Source: Nocardia albiluteola
GTDB lineage: Bacteria > Actinomycetota > Actinomycetes > Mycobacteriales > Mycobacteriaceae
Length of the DNA stretch: 64,000 nucleotides
Direction: 5' to 3'
NCBI RefSeq assembly: GCF_018860155.1
Contig: NZ_JAHKNI010000006.1
Location: 487,533 to 551,532 of the forward strand
Below are positions 1-8,289 of this stretch, piece after piece; the stretch's first letter is position 1; every line of letters starts with the position of its first letter. Both the position numbers and the translations under genes were made by a program. The notes beneath the pieces were generated by a model. That model was not told the DNA's origin. It did not search any database and saw only the letters and a program-made list of their open reading frames with translations.

Positions 1-141
1 CTTCGCGAGGACCGGCGCCGATGCCGTGGGTGCGGGCGGCGTCGGGTCCGCGGTCGCGGCCGGCGCCACGGACAGGGCCAGCACCGCGGCCGTGGCGACC
101 GCGGCGGCGGCCGTGCTGATCAGCGTGGTGACTTTCGACAT
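1..141 (-). CDS. Secreted protein, N-terminal part only (cut by window edge)
   Basis: An ATG at 141 is preceded by a strong GGAGGA ribosome site and opens a reading frame that runs off the left edge after 47 codons. The first ~31 residues are a classical Sec signal peptide: a short charged start (MSK), then a long Ala/Val/Leu stretch ending in VAPAATAD, so cleavage near Ala-Thr-Ala is likely. What follows is Pro/Ala/Thr-rich, as in many small actinobacterial secreted proteins. The family cannot be named from the part present. The gene is divergent from the P-loop ATPase at 319, and the 177 bp between them hold both promoters, with no recognisable operator. Confidence 0.6.
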   Translation of the reverse strand, partial: MSKVTTLISTAAAAVATAAVLALSVAPAATADPTPPAPTASAPVLAK

Positions 142-318
142 GGGGTCCTCCGAATGATGTGCGTTGGCGTTGCACATGATTCTTCGTTTCCGGGGACGAA
201 TGTTCTGTTCGCGCAGAGACATCCGCTGTGTGTCCGCGCCGACACAGCGAGGGCGTGCGGTACTGTATCGCGTCGAATGAACATGGGAATCATTTCCGGA
301 AAGTGAGAGGGGTTATTC

Positions 319-1296
319 GTGAAGATCGCGTTCGTCGGCAAGGGCGGCAGCGGTAAGACCACGCTGTCCTCGTTGTTCGTGCGCTACCTCGTCCATCAGG
401 GGCTACCGACGCTCGCGATCGATGCCGATATCAATCAGCATCTGGCCGCCGCGCTGGGCGCCGACGAGGACACCGCGGCGGCGCTGCCCACGCTAGGCGC
501 GCACCTGCCGCTGATCAAGGAGTATCTGCGCGGTGACAATCCGCGCATCTCGTCGGCCGATGCGATGATCAAGACCACGCCCCCGGGCGCAGGCTCGCGG
601 CTGGTGGGTGTCGTCGAACCCAATCCGATCTACGACGCGTGCGTGCGCGAGATCGCCGGAGCGCGGGTGGCGGTGACGGGCCCGTTCGCCGAGTCGGACG
701 AGGATCTGGGGGTGTCCTGCTACCACTCGAAGGTCGGCGCGGCCGAACTGCTGCTCAACCACATGGTGGACGGCGCCGACGAGTATGTCGTCATGGACAT
801 GACCGCGGGCGCGGATTCGTTCGCCTCGGGCCTGTTCACCCGGTTCGATCTGACCGCACTGGTGTGTGAGCCCACCCTGCGCAGCGTCGGGGTGTACCGC
901 CAATATGCCGGCTACGCCAAGGATTTCGGCATCCGCATCGCGGTGGTCGGCAACAAGGTCTGTGACGCGGAGGATTTGGAATTCCTGCGCGGGCAGGTCG
1001 GGGAGAACCTGCTGTGCTGGATCGACCGATCCGGGCACGTGCGCGCCGCCGAGCGCGGGCACATCCGCCCGATCGGCGACCTCGAGCCGGCGAATCTGAA
1101 TGCGCTGGCGACCATTCGCGCGCACCTGGACGGCACGGTTCGCGACTGGTCCGCCTACCAGCGGCACGCCGTGGAGTTCCATCTCCGCAACGCGAACGCC
1201 TGGGCCGGCGCGGAATCCGTCGACCAGGTGGATCCGGACTTCGTCCTCGGACCGCACCTGCGGCCGACGGCCGAGGTCATCGGTTCCCCGGCGTAA
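319..1296 (+). CDS. CooC/MinD-like P-loop ATPase
   Basis: A 325-residue cytosolic protein that starts with the deviant Walker A motif KGGSGKTT (residues 8-15), typical of the SIMIBI/MinD-ParA-CooC class. A DMTAGADSF segment near residue 160 fits the switch/Walker B region. CooC-type members insert metals or partition proteins using ATP, but no CO dehydrogenase or nickel enzyme is encoded nearby, so the partner is unknown. GTG at 319 is chosen because GAGAGGGG lies 6 bases upstream. The stop codon directly abuts the convergent efeB stop. Assignment to the ATPase superfamily is firm; the role is not. Confidence 0.75.
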   Translation: MKIAFVGKGGSGKTTLSSLFVRYLVHQGLPTLAIDADINQHLAAALGADEDTAAALPTLGAHLPLIKEYLRGDNPRISSADAMIKTTPPGAGSRLVGVVEPNPIYDACVREIAGARVAVTGPFAESDEDLGVSCYHSKVGAAELLLNHMVDGADEYVVMDMTAGADSFASGLFTRFDLTALVCEPTLRSVGVYRQYAGYAKDFGIRIAVVGNKVCDAEDLEFLRGQVGENLLCWIDRSGHVRAAERGHIRPIGDLEPANLNALATIRAHLDGTVRDWSAYQRHAVEFHLRNANAWAGAESVDQVDPDFVLGPHLRPTAEVIGSPA

Positions 1297-2526
1297 TCAG
1301 TTCAGCAGCGCGCGGGCGTACCAGTCCTTCGCGTCGCGCACCCCGGGCAGGGCGAAGAAATAGCCGCCGCCGAAAGGCTGCACGTAGTCGACCAGCGGCT
1401 CGTTGACCAACCGCGTCTGAATGGCCTCGAACTGGCGCACGACATCCTGCTGGAAGCAGGTGAAGATGTGCCCGGCGGCCATGTTGCCGTTGGGATCCAG
1501 GCCCAGGTCGTAATTGTAGGAGCGGCGGACCAGCTGTTGCCGCGCGGTGTCCGGGGTGCGCGGATTAGCAAGGCGGATATGGGAATCCAGCGGGATCACG
1601 CTGCCCTTGGGATCCGCGTGGTAGTTCGGGGTGTCGAATTCCTGATTACCGTCCAGCGGCGCGCCCGAATCCCGGCGGCGGCCGAACATGTTCTCCTGCT
1701 CGGTGATTCCGACCCGGTCCCAGAATTCCACCAGCATCCGGATCAGGCGCACCACGTGATAGGTCCCCCCGCGCGTCCAGGCCGGTTCGTCCGGGCTGTC
1801 GGTCCAGATCAGTGCTTCGGCGTCGGAGCCGGTCGGGTTGCCCGTACCGTCCTTGAAGCCCAACAGGTTCCGGCCCGTGCCGGACGGCCGCGGCGGCGAG
1901 TTGTAGCCGTCGATCTTCCAGCGCAGCTGCATCGCGCCCCGGGTGTGACGGGTGATGTCGCGGAGCGTGTGATGGATGGTGTCGGGGTGGTTAGCGCACA
2001 GCTGCAGCAGCAGATCGCCGTGCATCCACGCCGGGTCGGGAGAGTCGTTGGGGAAGATCCGCATCGGGCCCAGCCTGGCCGGCTTGGCCTTCGCCAGACC
2101 GAACCGGTCGTCGAACAGGCTCGCGCCGAGGCTGGTGGTGACGGTGAGCCCGTCGGCGGGGATGTCGGCGCCCAGCACCGCACTGTCCGAGGGCGGTTGT
2201 CCCACACCGAGATCCGGGGCGGCGCCGCCCGCGGTGAGGAAGCGGGCGCGACCGGTCAGGGTCTTGAACAGCTCGGTCAGTTCCCCGCGATTCGCGGCGG
2301 TGACGTCGAAGGCGGCGTAGCAGGCCGCGTTCTGCTTCTGCGCCGGGCCCGGGGTCAGGATGCCCGCCTGATGGACGCCGTGGAACGGATACGACGCGGC
2401 CGCGGCGGACTGCCCGGTGGTGGCCGCGTCCACCCGGGCGCCCTCGGCGAGCACGCCGGCGGTCAGCGCGGTCCCGGCCGCACCCGCGACGGCGCCGGAA
2501 AAGAATCTGCGGCGACTGACATCCAT
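1297..2526 (-). CDS. efeB: EfeB, Tat-exported deferrochelatase/Dyp-type haem peroxidase
   Basis: A 409-residue dye-decolourising-type peroxidase. The N terminus carries a twin-arginine signal (SRRRFF at residues 4-9, then a hydrophobic Ala/Gly/Val stretch). The family GxxDG motif appears as GFKDG near residue 226, and further conserved EfeB blocks follow (RRRDSGAPLDG, HIRLANPRTP). In the EfeUOB system EfeB is the extracytoplasmic haem enzyme that oxidises ferrous iron or takes iron from haem. It is the last gene of the operon, 57 bp after efeUO and on the same strand, and should share the iron-box-controlled promoter there. It converges with the P-loop ATPase with no spacer. Confidence 0.93.
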   Translation of the reverse strand: MDVSRRRFFSGAVAGAAGTALTAGVLAEGARVDAATTGQSAAAASYPFHGVHQAGILTPGPAQKQNAACYAAFDVTAANRGELTELFKTLTGRARFLTAGGAAPDLGVGQPPSDSAVLGADIPADGLTVTTSLGASLFDDRFGLAKAKPARLGPMRIFPNDSPDPAWMHGDLLLQLCANHPDTIHHTLRDITRHTRGAMQLRWKIDGYNSPPRPSGTGRNLLGFKDGTGNPTGSDAEALIWTDSPDEPAWTRGGTYHVVRLIRMLVEFWDRVGITEQENMFGRRRDSGAPLDGNQEFDTPNYHADPKGSVIPLDSHIRLANPRTPDTARQQLVRRSYNYDLGLDPNGNMAAGHIFTCFQQDVVRQFEAIQTRLVNEPLVDYVQPFGGGYFFALPGVRDAKDWYARALLN

Positions 2527-2583
2527 CGTGTGGTCCTTCTTACCTCTCGTGGGTGGGCGGGTTTACGTGCTGGGGAGGGGATT

Positions 2584-4809
2584 TCAGTGCTGGACGGGGA
2601 CCTCGAGCAGTCGCGGCACCAGGGCCAGCTGCTCGAGCGCGCCGCTGAGCGCGGCCAGCACGGCCTGCCGCTGGGCCTGCGGGGTCTGTACCGGCGGACG
2701 CCAGCGGCCGTTGTCCTGGGTGGCCAGCAGGGCGGCGTGCAGGGTGTCCAGCCGCGCGGTGAGCGTGGCGTGCAGTCCGGGCGAGCGCTCCTCGATCAGC
2801 GGGCCGAGCTGGTCCAGCACCGTGCGGGTGATGTCGATGTCGGCGTCGGTCAGCGGGTAGGCCGCGCCGGAGCCCTGGTCGTCGATGCCCGAAACATGGT
2901 CGCGCAATGCGTCTTCGAGGATCTCGTGAGCGCGGATCGGTAGATTGGTCGGATCGCCGGCCAGGTCGTCGTTGCCCAGGTTCTTCTGGACGTTCGCTAC
3001 ATCGGCGTCGAGCTTGTCCAGCACCGGCAGCAGCTGGTCGGGGGTTTGACCATGCCAGAGTCCGTATTCGAGGCGGTGCAGTCCGGTGAAGCCGGCGTCG
3101 GTGACGCCGCCCGGCAGGCCGTCGGGCAGCCCGGACACGGCGGTTCCGGCGTCGCCGAAGCTGTTGTAGGAGGCGCCGACGCGCTCCCACTCCTGCTGCG
3201 CAGCCAGCCAATCCGCCTGTGCAGCCGGGATATTGCCGGATTGCAGATCGTTGCGGACCGCGCCCAGGGCGCCGGTCAGGCGGGTGAGCGCCTGCGCCGC
3301 GGCGGCCTGGTAGGCGTTGTTCGCCGGGGTGAGATCGTCGGCGGTGACCGGTTTGACAGCCGTGGGCGCGGTGCCCGACGCGCCGCTGACCTGCACGGCG
3401 GCCGAGGTGGTCCGCGGCTGACCCGACATCAGGCAGGCGATGGTGTACCGGCCGTTGCTCAGCGTCGCGGTCATGTCGGCGGTGGTGGCCGGGCCGATGG
3501 TCTCGATCTCGCCGACGACCGCGCCGCCCGCGTCGAGCAGGGTGATCTCGCCCGCCTTGCCGGTCTTGTTCTGCACCGCGAAGGTCTGGGTGCCGGGCTG
3601 TCCGGACTTCCATTCCGGCGCGCAGGACTTGTCGGCGATCGACACGGCCTGAACCGAACCCGACTCGCTGGAGGGGAGCAGCGCGATCGCGGCGCCGGCG
3701 GCCACCACGGGGACCACCACCAGCGCGGTGGCGACCAGCGGCAGGCGGGGACCGGCGATGCGCTCCCACCAGTCGGGGGTTGTTTCCGTGTCCGTCGTCG
3801 CGGTGTCGGTGCTCGCCGCTGCGCTCGAGGCGTTTTCGGTCTGCGCGGATACGGCGGTCACGGCTTCGGGCGCGCCGGGTGTTTCCGAGGTTGTCGCGGC
3901 ACTGCTCGATTCGGCTGTGGCGGCGGCGGTTCCGGTGTTCGCAGCTGTGGCGACCCGCGCGGTGACGGCCGGGCGGCCCGCGCGGACGAACAGGGGGATG
4001 ACGACGGCAAGATAGACCACCCACGAGACGACCTGCAGCACAGTCATCTTGGGCGTGAGCTCGGTGATGCCGGAGATGATCGAGACCCACCACGAGTTCG
4101 GATCCGCATGCGCGGTCAGGTCGAAGGCGATCCACGCCGAACCCGGCAGCAGGCCCGCGTCCTGCAGATCGCCCAGCCCGTAGGCGAGCACACCGGCGGC
4201 GATGACGATCAGCAGCACCGCGGTCCGGTTGAAGAACACCCCGAGGTTGAACCGCACGCTCTGGCGGTAGAGCAGCCAGCACAGCGCGATGGCGACGGCC
4301 AGGCCCAGCGCCGCGCCGATCAGCGGCGCGATGGTGGCGCCCGAGGCCTTGACGGCGGTCCAGACGAACAGCGTGGTCTCGAGGCCCTCGCGCCCGACGG
4401 CCAGGAACGCGGTCAGCGCCAGCGCGCCGGCGCCCAGTGCGGCGGCGCGCACCACCTCGCCGCGCAGCTGTTTGGAGAGGGTGGCGGCGGTGCGGCGCAT
4501 CCAGAAGATCATCGCGGTGACCATGATCACCGCCAGCACGCTCAGGATGCCGCCGACGGCCTGTTGTGCGCTGCTCGACAGCACACTGGTCGAATACGTC
4601 AGCACGGCCGCGAAGCTGCCGGCCACCGAGATCGCGCCGAGCAGGCCGAGCCAGATCGGCGCCGTGGAGACGGGTCGTGCGGCGGTGGACGCCTTGCGCA
4701 CGGCCGCCAGCAGGATGGTTACCACGAGGCCCGCCTCGAGACCTTCCCGCAGGCAGATCAGAAGGTTCGGTACCGCCTCAGCCCAGTTCACATAGACAAG
4801 GTAAGGCAT
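2584..4809 (-). CDS. efeUO: EfeU-EfeO fusion: FTR1-type iron permease joined to M75 lipoprotein-like domain
   Basis: A 741-residue fusion. Residues ~10-270 are an FTR1/EfeU permease with the two iron-binding REGLE motifs (near residues 21 and 138) and about seven membrane helices. After a long Ala/Thr/Ser/Glu-rich linker and another helix (~355-375) comes an EfeO half: a cupredoxin-like region (~385-475) with conserved Cys, then an imelysin/M75 domain (~495-740) with the HxxE site HRLE near residue 578. Together the halves bind iron outside the membrane and move it inward; EfeB follows in the operon. The ATG at 4809 lies inside the iron-box dyad, so the GTG at 4791 (seventh codon, just before NWAEAVPNLL) may be the real start or the message may be leaderless. 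Fused EfeU-EfeO proteins are known from actinobacteria. Confidence 0.9.
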   Translation of the reverse strand: MPYLVYVNWAEAVPNLLICLREGLEAGLVVTILLAAVRKASTAARPVSTAPIWLGLLGAISVAGSFAAVLTYSTSVLSSSAQQAVGGILSVLAVIMVTAMIFWMRRTAATLSKQLRGEVVRAAALGAGALALTAFLAVGREGLETTLFVWTAVKASGATIAPLIGAALGLAVAIALCWLLYRQSVRFNLGVFFNRTAVLLIVIAAGVLAYGLGDLQDAGLLPGSAWIAFDLTAHADPNSWWVSIISGITELTPKMTVLQVVSWVVYLAVVIPLFVRAGRPAVTARVATAANTGTAAATAESSSAATTSETPGAPEAVTAVSAQTENASSAAASTDTATTDTETTPDWWERIAGPRLPLVATALVVVPVVAAGAAIALLPSSESGSVQAVSIADKSCAPEWKSGQPGTQTFAVQNKTGKAGEITLLDAGGAVVGEIETIGPATTADMTATLSNGRYTIACLMSGQPRTTSAAVQVSGASGTAPTAVKPVTADDLTPANNAYQAAAAQALTRLTGALGAVRNDLQSGNIPAAQADWLAAQQEWERVGASYNSFGDAGTAVSGLPDGLPGGVTDAGFTGLHRLEYGLWHGQTPDQLLPVLDKLDADVANVQKNLGNDDLAGDPTNLPIRAHEILEDALRDHVSGIDDQGSGAAYPLTDADIDITRTVLDQLGPLIEERSPGLHATLTARLDTLHAALLATQDNGRWRPPVQTPQAQRQAVLAALSGALEQLALVPRLLEVPVQH

Positions 4810-4813
4810 ACCT
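4799..4813 (-). promoter_or_regulatory. Iron box (IdeR/DmdR-type operator) of the efe operon
   Basis: AGGTAAGGCATACCT has perfect 5-bp arms (AGGTA/TACCT) and agrees with 13 of 19 positions of the actinobacterial iron-box consensus TTAGGTTAGGCTAACCTAA when flanks are included (4797-4815). Its place immediately before or on the start of an iron-uptake operon supports ferrous-IdeR repression. No binding data are available from sequence alone. Confidence 0.65.
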
Positions 4814-4878
4814 ATGTCGATCGTCCAATTGTCCGTGGACTCGGATCGCGGATTGTCCGCTCGGTGAAACCGCCGGAT

Positions 4879-5088
4879 TCAGGCCGGGGTGCGGGCGGCG
4901 GTGCCGGCCAGGTCGACCACGAGCTCGGCGATCAGATCGCGGGTGTTGTGGGCGCGGGCCAGCGCCGCGCCGCGGGGATCGGAATCGAGCAGCTCGATCA
5001 GATCGTTCATCGAGCCGAAGATGGCGACGAGTCGCCGGACCGCGGCCCGGCGGTCGGTCGGCGCTAGGGGAAGTGCAATGGTGCTCAC
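4879..5088 (-). CDS. Small hypothetical protein (69 aa)
   Basis: A GTG-started frame upstream of and co-directional with the efe operon. The protein is soluble and rich in Ala, Arg, Leu and Asp, with predicted helical character (AAVRRLVAIFGSMNDLIELL) and no signal peptide or membrane segment. No ribosome site stands out before the GTG. I do not recognise a family. Its third-position G/C bias and position in an otherwise empty 530-bp gap argue that it is real, but a chance frame cannot be excluded. Confidence 0.4.
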   Translation of the reverse strand: MSTIALPLAPTDRRAAVRRLVAIFGSMNDLIELLDSDPRGAALARAHNTRDLIAELVVDLAGTAARTPA

Positions 5089-5342
5089 GTTTGCTGATAT
5101 CGCGGTGGGGCGCAGAGTGTTTCACTCCTGCGCTTCCCGGCGAGATGCCGCCGCCCGTCAGGCGGATGTGACGCCCGCTGGCGTGCAACGCATCTCGCAG
5201 CGCGGTGACTCTCCTCGCCGCTCGGTTCGGTGGTGTCGTGGCACCAGTCGGCCCCGGAGCATGACCCTTCTTGCCTTTTCCGCAATATCGCTTGCTGAAA
5301 TCGACTGATATCCGGATCGTGGAGGACGAGAAGGAGGTGGTC

Positions 5343-6365
5343 ATGGTGACCGAGCAAGTGCGGGACGCATACGACGTGATCGTGGTGGGCGGTGGCGCCG
5401 CCGGGCTGAACGGAGCCCTCATGCTGAGCCGCTCGCGGCGGTCGGTGGCGGTGATCGACTCGGGCGCACCGCGCAACGCGCCCGCCGACGGGGTGCACGG
5501 ATTACTGGCCCGCGACGGAACGCCGCCGGGGGAGCTGCTCGAGCGCGGCCGCGCGGAAGTCGCGGGATACGGCGGCACGATCGTGCGCGGTGAGGTCGTG
5601 GACGCCGCCCGCGACGGCGCCGGATTCGCGGTCACCCTCGCGGACGGCCGGTCGATGCGGGCGCGGCGGCTGCTGGTGACGACCGGTGTGGTGGACGAGC
5701 TGCCCGATATCCCCGGACTACGCGAACAGTGGGGCCGCGGTGTCGTGCACTGTCCGTACTGCCACGGCTGGGAGGTCCGCGACCAGGCGATCGGGGTGCT
5801 GGGCACCGGGCCGATGTCCATGCATCAGGCACAGCTGTTCCGCCAGCTCAGCGACGATGTCGTGTACTTCACCCACGTGGCGGGTAGGCCGGGCGCACAA
5901 CAGGCCGCGCAGCTGTCCGCACGCGGGATCCGGGTGGTCGAGGGCGCCGTGGTCGCGCTGGAGATCTCCGGCGATCGCATCACCGGCGTGCGCCTCGCGG
6001 ACGGCACCGTCGTCCCGCGCGCGGCCGTGGCGGTTCACAGCAGGATCGTCGCGCGCACCGGTTTCCTGCGCGGCCTGGGTCTGACCCCGGTCGAACACCC
6101 CAGCGGCGCAGGCGATTACCTCCCCGCCGACCCCATGGGCCGCAGCGAGATTCCCGGAGTCTGGCTCGCGGGCAACGTCAGCAACCCCATGGCCCAGGTC
6201 GGCAACGCCGCGGCCGAGGGCGCCATGGCCGGCGCCCAGATCAACATGTCCCTGATCGAGGAGGAGATCGACACCGCGCTCGCCGTACACGGCCAGGCCT
6301 TCTCCGCAGCAGACGAGGCCGAGGTCGGCGAGCTGGTCGGCGGCGACCGCCGACACGGGGTGTGA
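5343..6365 (+). CDS. Thioredoxin-reductase-like NAD(P)/FAD oxidoreductase
   Basis: A 340-residue flavoprotein of the class II pyridine nucleotide-disulphide oxidoreductase fold. The FAD-binding GGGAAG is at residues 16-21, the redox pair sits in CPYC (Cys137, Cys140) followed by HGWE, an NAD(P) loop GVLGTGP follows, and a C-terminal GVWLAGNV FAD motif is present. The CPYC active site replaces the CATC of true TrxB and marks the actinobacterial TrxR-like side family, whose electron acceptors are mostly unknown. The ATG at 5343 is chosen over an in-frame start 24 codons upstream because AAGGAGG lies 5 bases before it. No thioredoxin gene is adjacent. Confidence 0.85.
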   Translation: MVTEQVRDAYDVIVVGGGAAGLNGALMLSRSRRSVAVIDSGAPRNAPADGVHGLLARDGTPPGELLERGRAEVAGYGGTIVRGEVVDAARDGAGFAVTLADGRSMRARRLLVTTGVVDELPDIPGLREQWGRGVVHCPYCHGWEVRDQAIGVLGTGPMSMHQAQLFRQLSDDVVYFTHVAGRPGAQQAAQLSARGIRVVEGAVVALEISGDRITGVRLADGTVVPRAAVAVHSRIVARTGFLRGLGLTPVEHPSGAGDYLPADPMGRSEIPGVWLAGNVSNPMAQVGNAAAEGAMAGAQINMSLIEEEIDTALAVHGQAFSAADEAEVGELVGGDRRHGV

Positions 6366-6366
6366 G

Positions 6367-6386
6367 CGAACCCGGCAAGCGGTTCG
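6367..6386. terminator. Short GC hairpin after the TrxR-like gene
   Basis: CGAACC and GGTTCG form a perfect 6-bp stem around the loop CGGCAAGC, starting one base after the stop codon at 6363-6365. It may act as a weak terminator. Read on the other strand, its loop contains GCTTGC, which resembles the loop of the dispersed repeat described at 12013, 41880 and 49468. Confidence 0.35.
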
Positions 6387-6420
6387 GTCCGGGGGTTCGG
6401 CGTCGCGATGCAGCTGGATT

Positions 6421-7091
6421 CTATGGCGAAACAACAGGATCGGGCCGATCATTGGTGGCATGGGCATGCGTCGGAAGGATGACGATCGTGCCGTCGGGAG
6501 CGAGCGAGAGCATCTCCGGCCAGCCGTGCAGCCGTGCCATGCCGCGCTGACGGCCGGTCGATGGGGTGGGCGGGGTGATCAGGCGGATGCCGACCGGCGG
6601 ATACGCATCCAAGGCCTGTCGGCACAGGCCATCGGCCCCCGGCAGATCCCCGCCGACCTGTGCCATGCGTGCGAGCCGTAGGAGGGTGTATGCCTCGCCG
6701 GGACGACAGTCGATGCCGCGGAAGGCGATCAGCGCGCGGTCGAGAAGGCTTGTGGCGATGCGGTATAGCAGGTGACCGCCTCGCCGAGGCGGATATCGCT
6801 GCGGCGGGAGATCGTTCGTGCGCTCTCGTACATCTCCATGGCGGTCGAATTGTCGCCGGTCTCCTCGTGCAGCCGGCCGAGCTCGTACAGCGTGAATGTC
6901 TCGCCGAGATGATGACCGATCTCCTGGTACATTTGCAGCGCACCGCGATGCAAAGATTCGGCAGCGGCGTGGTTGCCCGCGAAGCGGTGTGACCTGCCGA
7001 GATCATTGAGGGTGTTGGCTTGGCCCAGACGGTTGCCGATGGTGCCACGCGATTCCGATCGGGGTCCTGATCCGCTGGAAGTGATCGGCAT
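6421..7091 (-). pseudogene. Frameshifted remnant of a TPR protein
   Basis: From an ATG at 7091 the minus strand encodes tetratricopeptide-like repeats (GRSHRFAGNHAAAESLHRGAL, then GRLHEETGDNSTAMEMYESA). Near 6770-6780 the frame must slip by one base: the first frame then runs to a stop at 6729, while the other frame continues the repeat pattern (LLRLARMAQVGGDLPGADGLCRQAL) to a stop at 6421. The N-terminal effector or NB-ARC/AAA region that such actinobacterial TPR proteins usually carry is absent, because 7191 onward is occupied by another gene on the opposite strand. A truncated, decaying SARP/NB-ARC-TPR gene is the simplest reading; a sequencing error at the slip site is the alternative. 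Confidence 0.6.
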
Positions 7092-7190
7092 ATCCGTATC
7101 CTCGAGCGCGGTCGACGCCCAGCGCGGATGCGGTCGTGGACAGGTCCGGCACACGCAAGGGTTCGGTCGCACCGTCGGTAGCATCGCGGG

Positions 7191-8267
7191 ATGCGGAACG
7201 ACGGCCGGATGAAGCGGGTCGCCCGGGCTGTGCGGGGGCGATGGCGCGGATGGACGCGATGGCGGCGCGCGGTGACGGTGCTGGGGCTGGTTTCCGGTCT
7301 GCTGGTGGTTGTTTGCGGGATCGGGACGGGGGCGCTGTGGGCCGAGGGGGTCGGGGAGCCCGCGGCGGGTGTGCGCGGCAGCGGGCACGATGCGTATTGG
7401 CTGGGGCATGCGTGGGTGGATGGCCGCAAGTCCGATGCCGATGTGGGTGCGCTCGCGAAACAGCTGTCCGGCAGCGGGATTCGGGATCTGTATGTGCATA
7501 CCGGCCCGCTCTCCGACGACGGCCGCCTGCCGAGTGCGCTCTCGCCCCGCGCGGCCTGGTTCGTTGCCGCGGTGCATCGAATGCTGCCCGGGGTCCGGGT
7601 GCAGTCCTGGCTCGGCGACCTGGTGGCGCCCGCGCACGACGCGCTGCATCTGGAGGATCCGGCCACTCGCGACCGGATCGTGGCATCCGCGGCACAGGTG
7701 CTGGACCTCGGATTCGACGGCGTCCATTACGATCTGGAGCCGGTCCGCTCGGGATCCCCGGACTATCTGACGCTGCTGGAGCGCACCCGCGCGGTTACCA
7801 CGGCGCGTCATGCGGTGCTGTCGGTGTCGGCGCCGCAGCTCGATCCGCTGCCCGGCCTGCATCACCTCGGCGTGGCCCTGACCGGTGACGGAAAGTACTG
7901 GGCCCAGGGGTATTTCGCCGCGGTAGCGCAACGGGTCGATCAGGTGGCGGTGATGTCGTACGACACCTGGATGCCCACGGCGTCGCTGTACAGCGGCTAC
8001 CTCACCGAGCAGACCATCCTCGCCCTGGAGGTCACCCCGCCCGCGGTGGACCTGCTGATGGGTGTGCCGGTGTTCTGGGCGGACGATTACGGGCACCACG
8101 GTAACGCCGAGACGGTGGCCGCGGCCGTGCACGGAATCCGGCTGGGACTGGGGCGCACCGCGCCGGGCCGGCGCGCGTTCGGGGTCGCGCTGTATGTCGA
8201 TTTCACGGCAACACAACAGAACTGGGCCGATTATCGGCGCGAATGGTGCGGGCCGGGGACCCGATGA
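7191..8267 (+). CDS. Membrane-anchored GH18-like glycoside hydrolase domain protein
   Basis: A 358-residue protein with an Arg/Trp-rich cytosolic head, one transmembrane helix (about residues 27-50) and an extracytoplasmic TIM-barrel-like domain. The stretch FDGVHYDLEP near residues 174-183 matches the GH18 catalytic signature (D..D.E, Glu as proton donor), and later blocks (VAVMSYDTW, GVPVFW) match the usual beta-strand motifs of GH18 chitinase/ENGase-like folds. The likely substrate is a cell-envelope or environmental glycan; no neighbour narrows it. An ATG at 7209 is an equally good start. Enzyme class is moderately secure from the motif alone. Confidence 0.65.
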   Translation: MRNDGRMKRVARAVRGRWRGWTRWRRAVTVLGLVSGLLVVVCGIGTGALWAEGVGEPAAGVRGSGHDAYWLGHAWVDGRKSDADVGALAKQLSGSGIRDLYVHTGPLSDDGRLPSALSPRAAWFVAAVHRMLPGVRVQSWLGDLVAPAHDALHLEDPATRDRIVASAAQVLDLGFDGVHYDLEPVRSGSPDYLTLLERTRAVTTARHAVLSVSAPQLDPLPGLHHLGVALTGDGKYWAQGYFAAVAQRVDQVAVMSYDTWMPTASLYSGYLTEQTILALEVTPPAVDLLMGVPVFWADDYGHHGNAETVAAAVHGIRLGLGRTAPGRRAFGVALYVDFTATQQNWADYRREWCGPGTR

Positions 8268-8289
8268 CCGCATCCAATACGCTGGTCGC

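Noticed and set aside
120..362. Minus-strand 80-codon frame across the promoter of the P-loop ATPase
   Set aside because: It overlaps the signal-peptide gene start and the ATPase start, with no motif or ribosome site.
5271..5342. Upstream start of the TrxR-like gene at 5271
   Set aside because: The ATG at 5343 has AAGGAGG at ideal spacing and the extra 24 residues do not look like part of the FAD domain.
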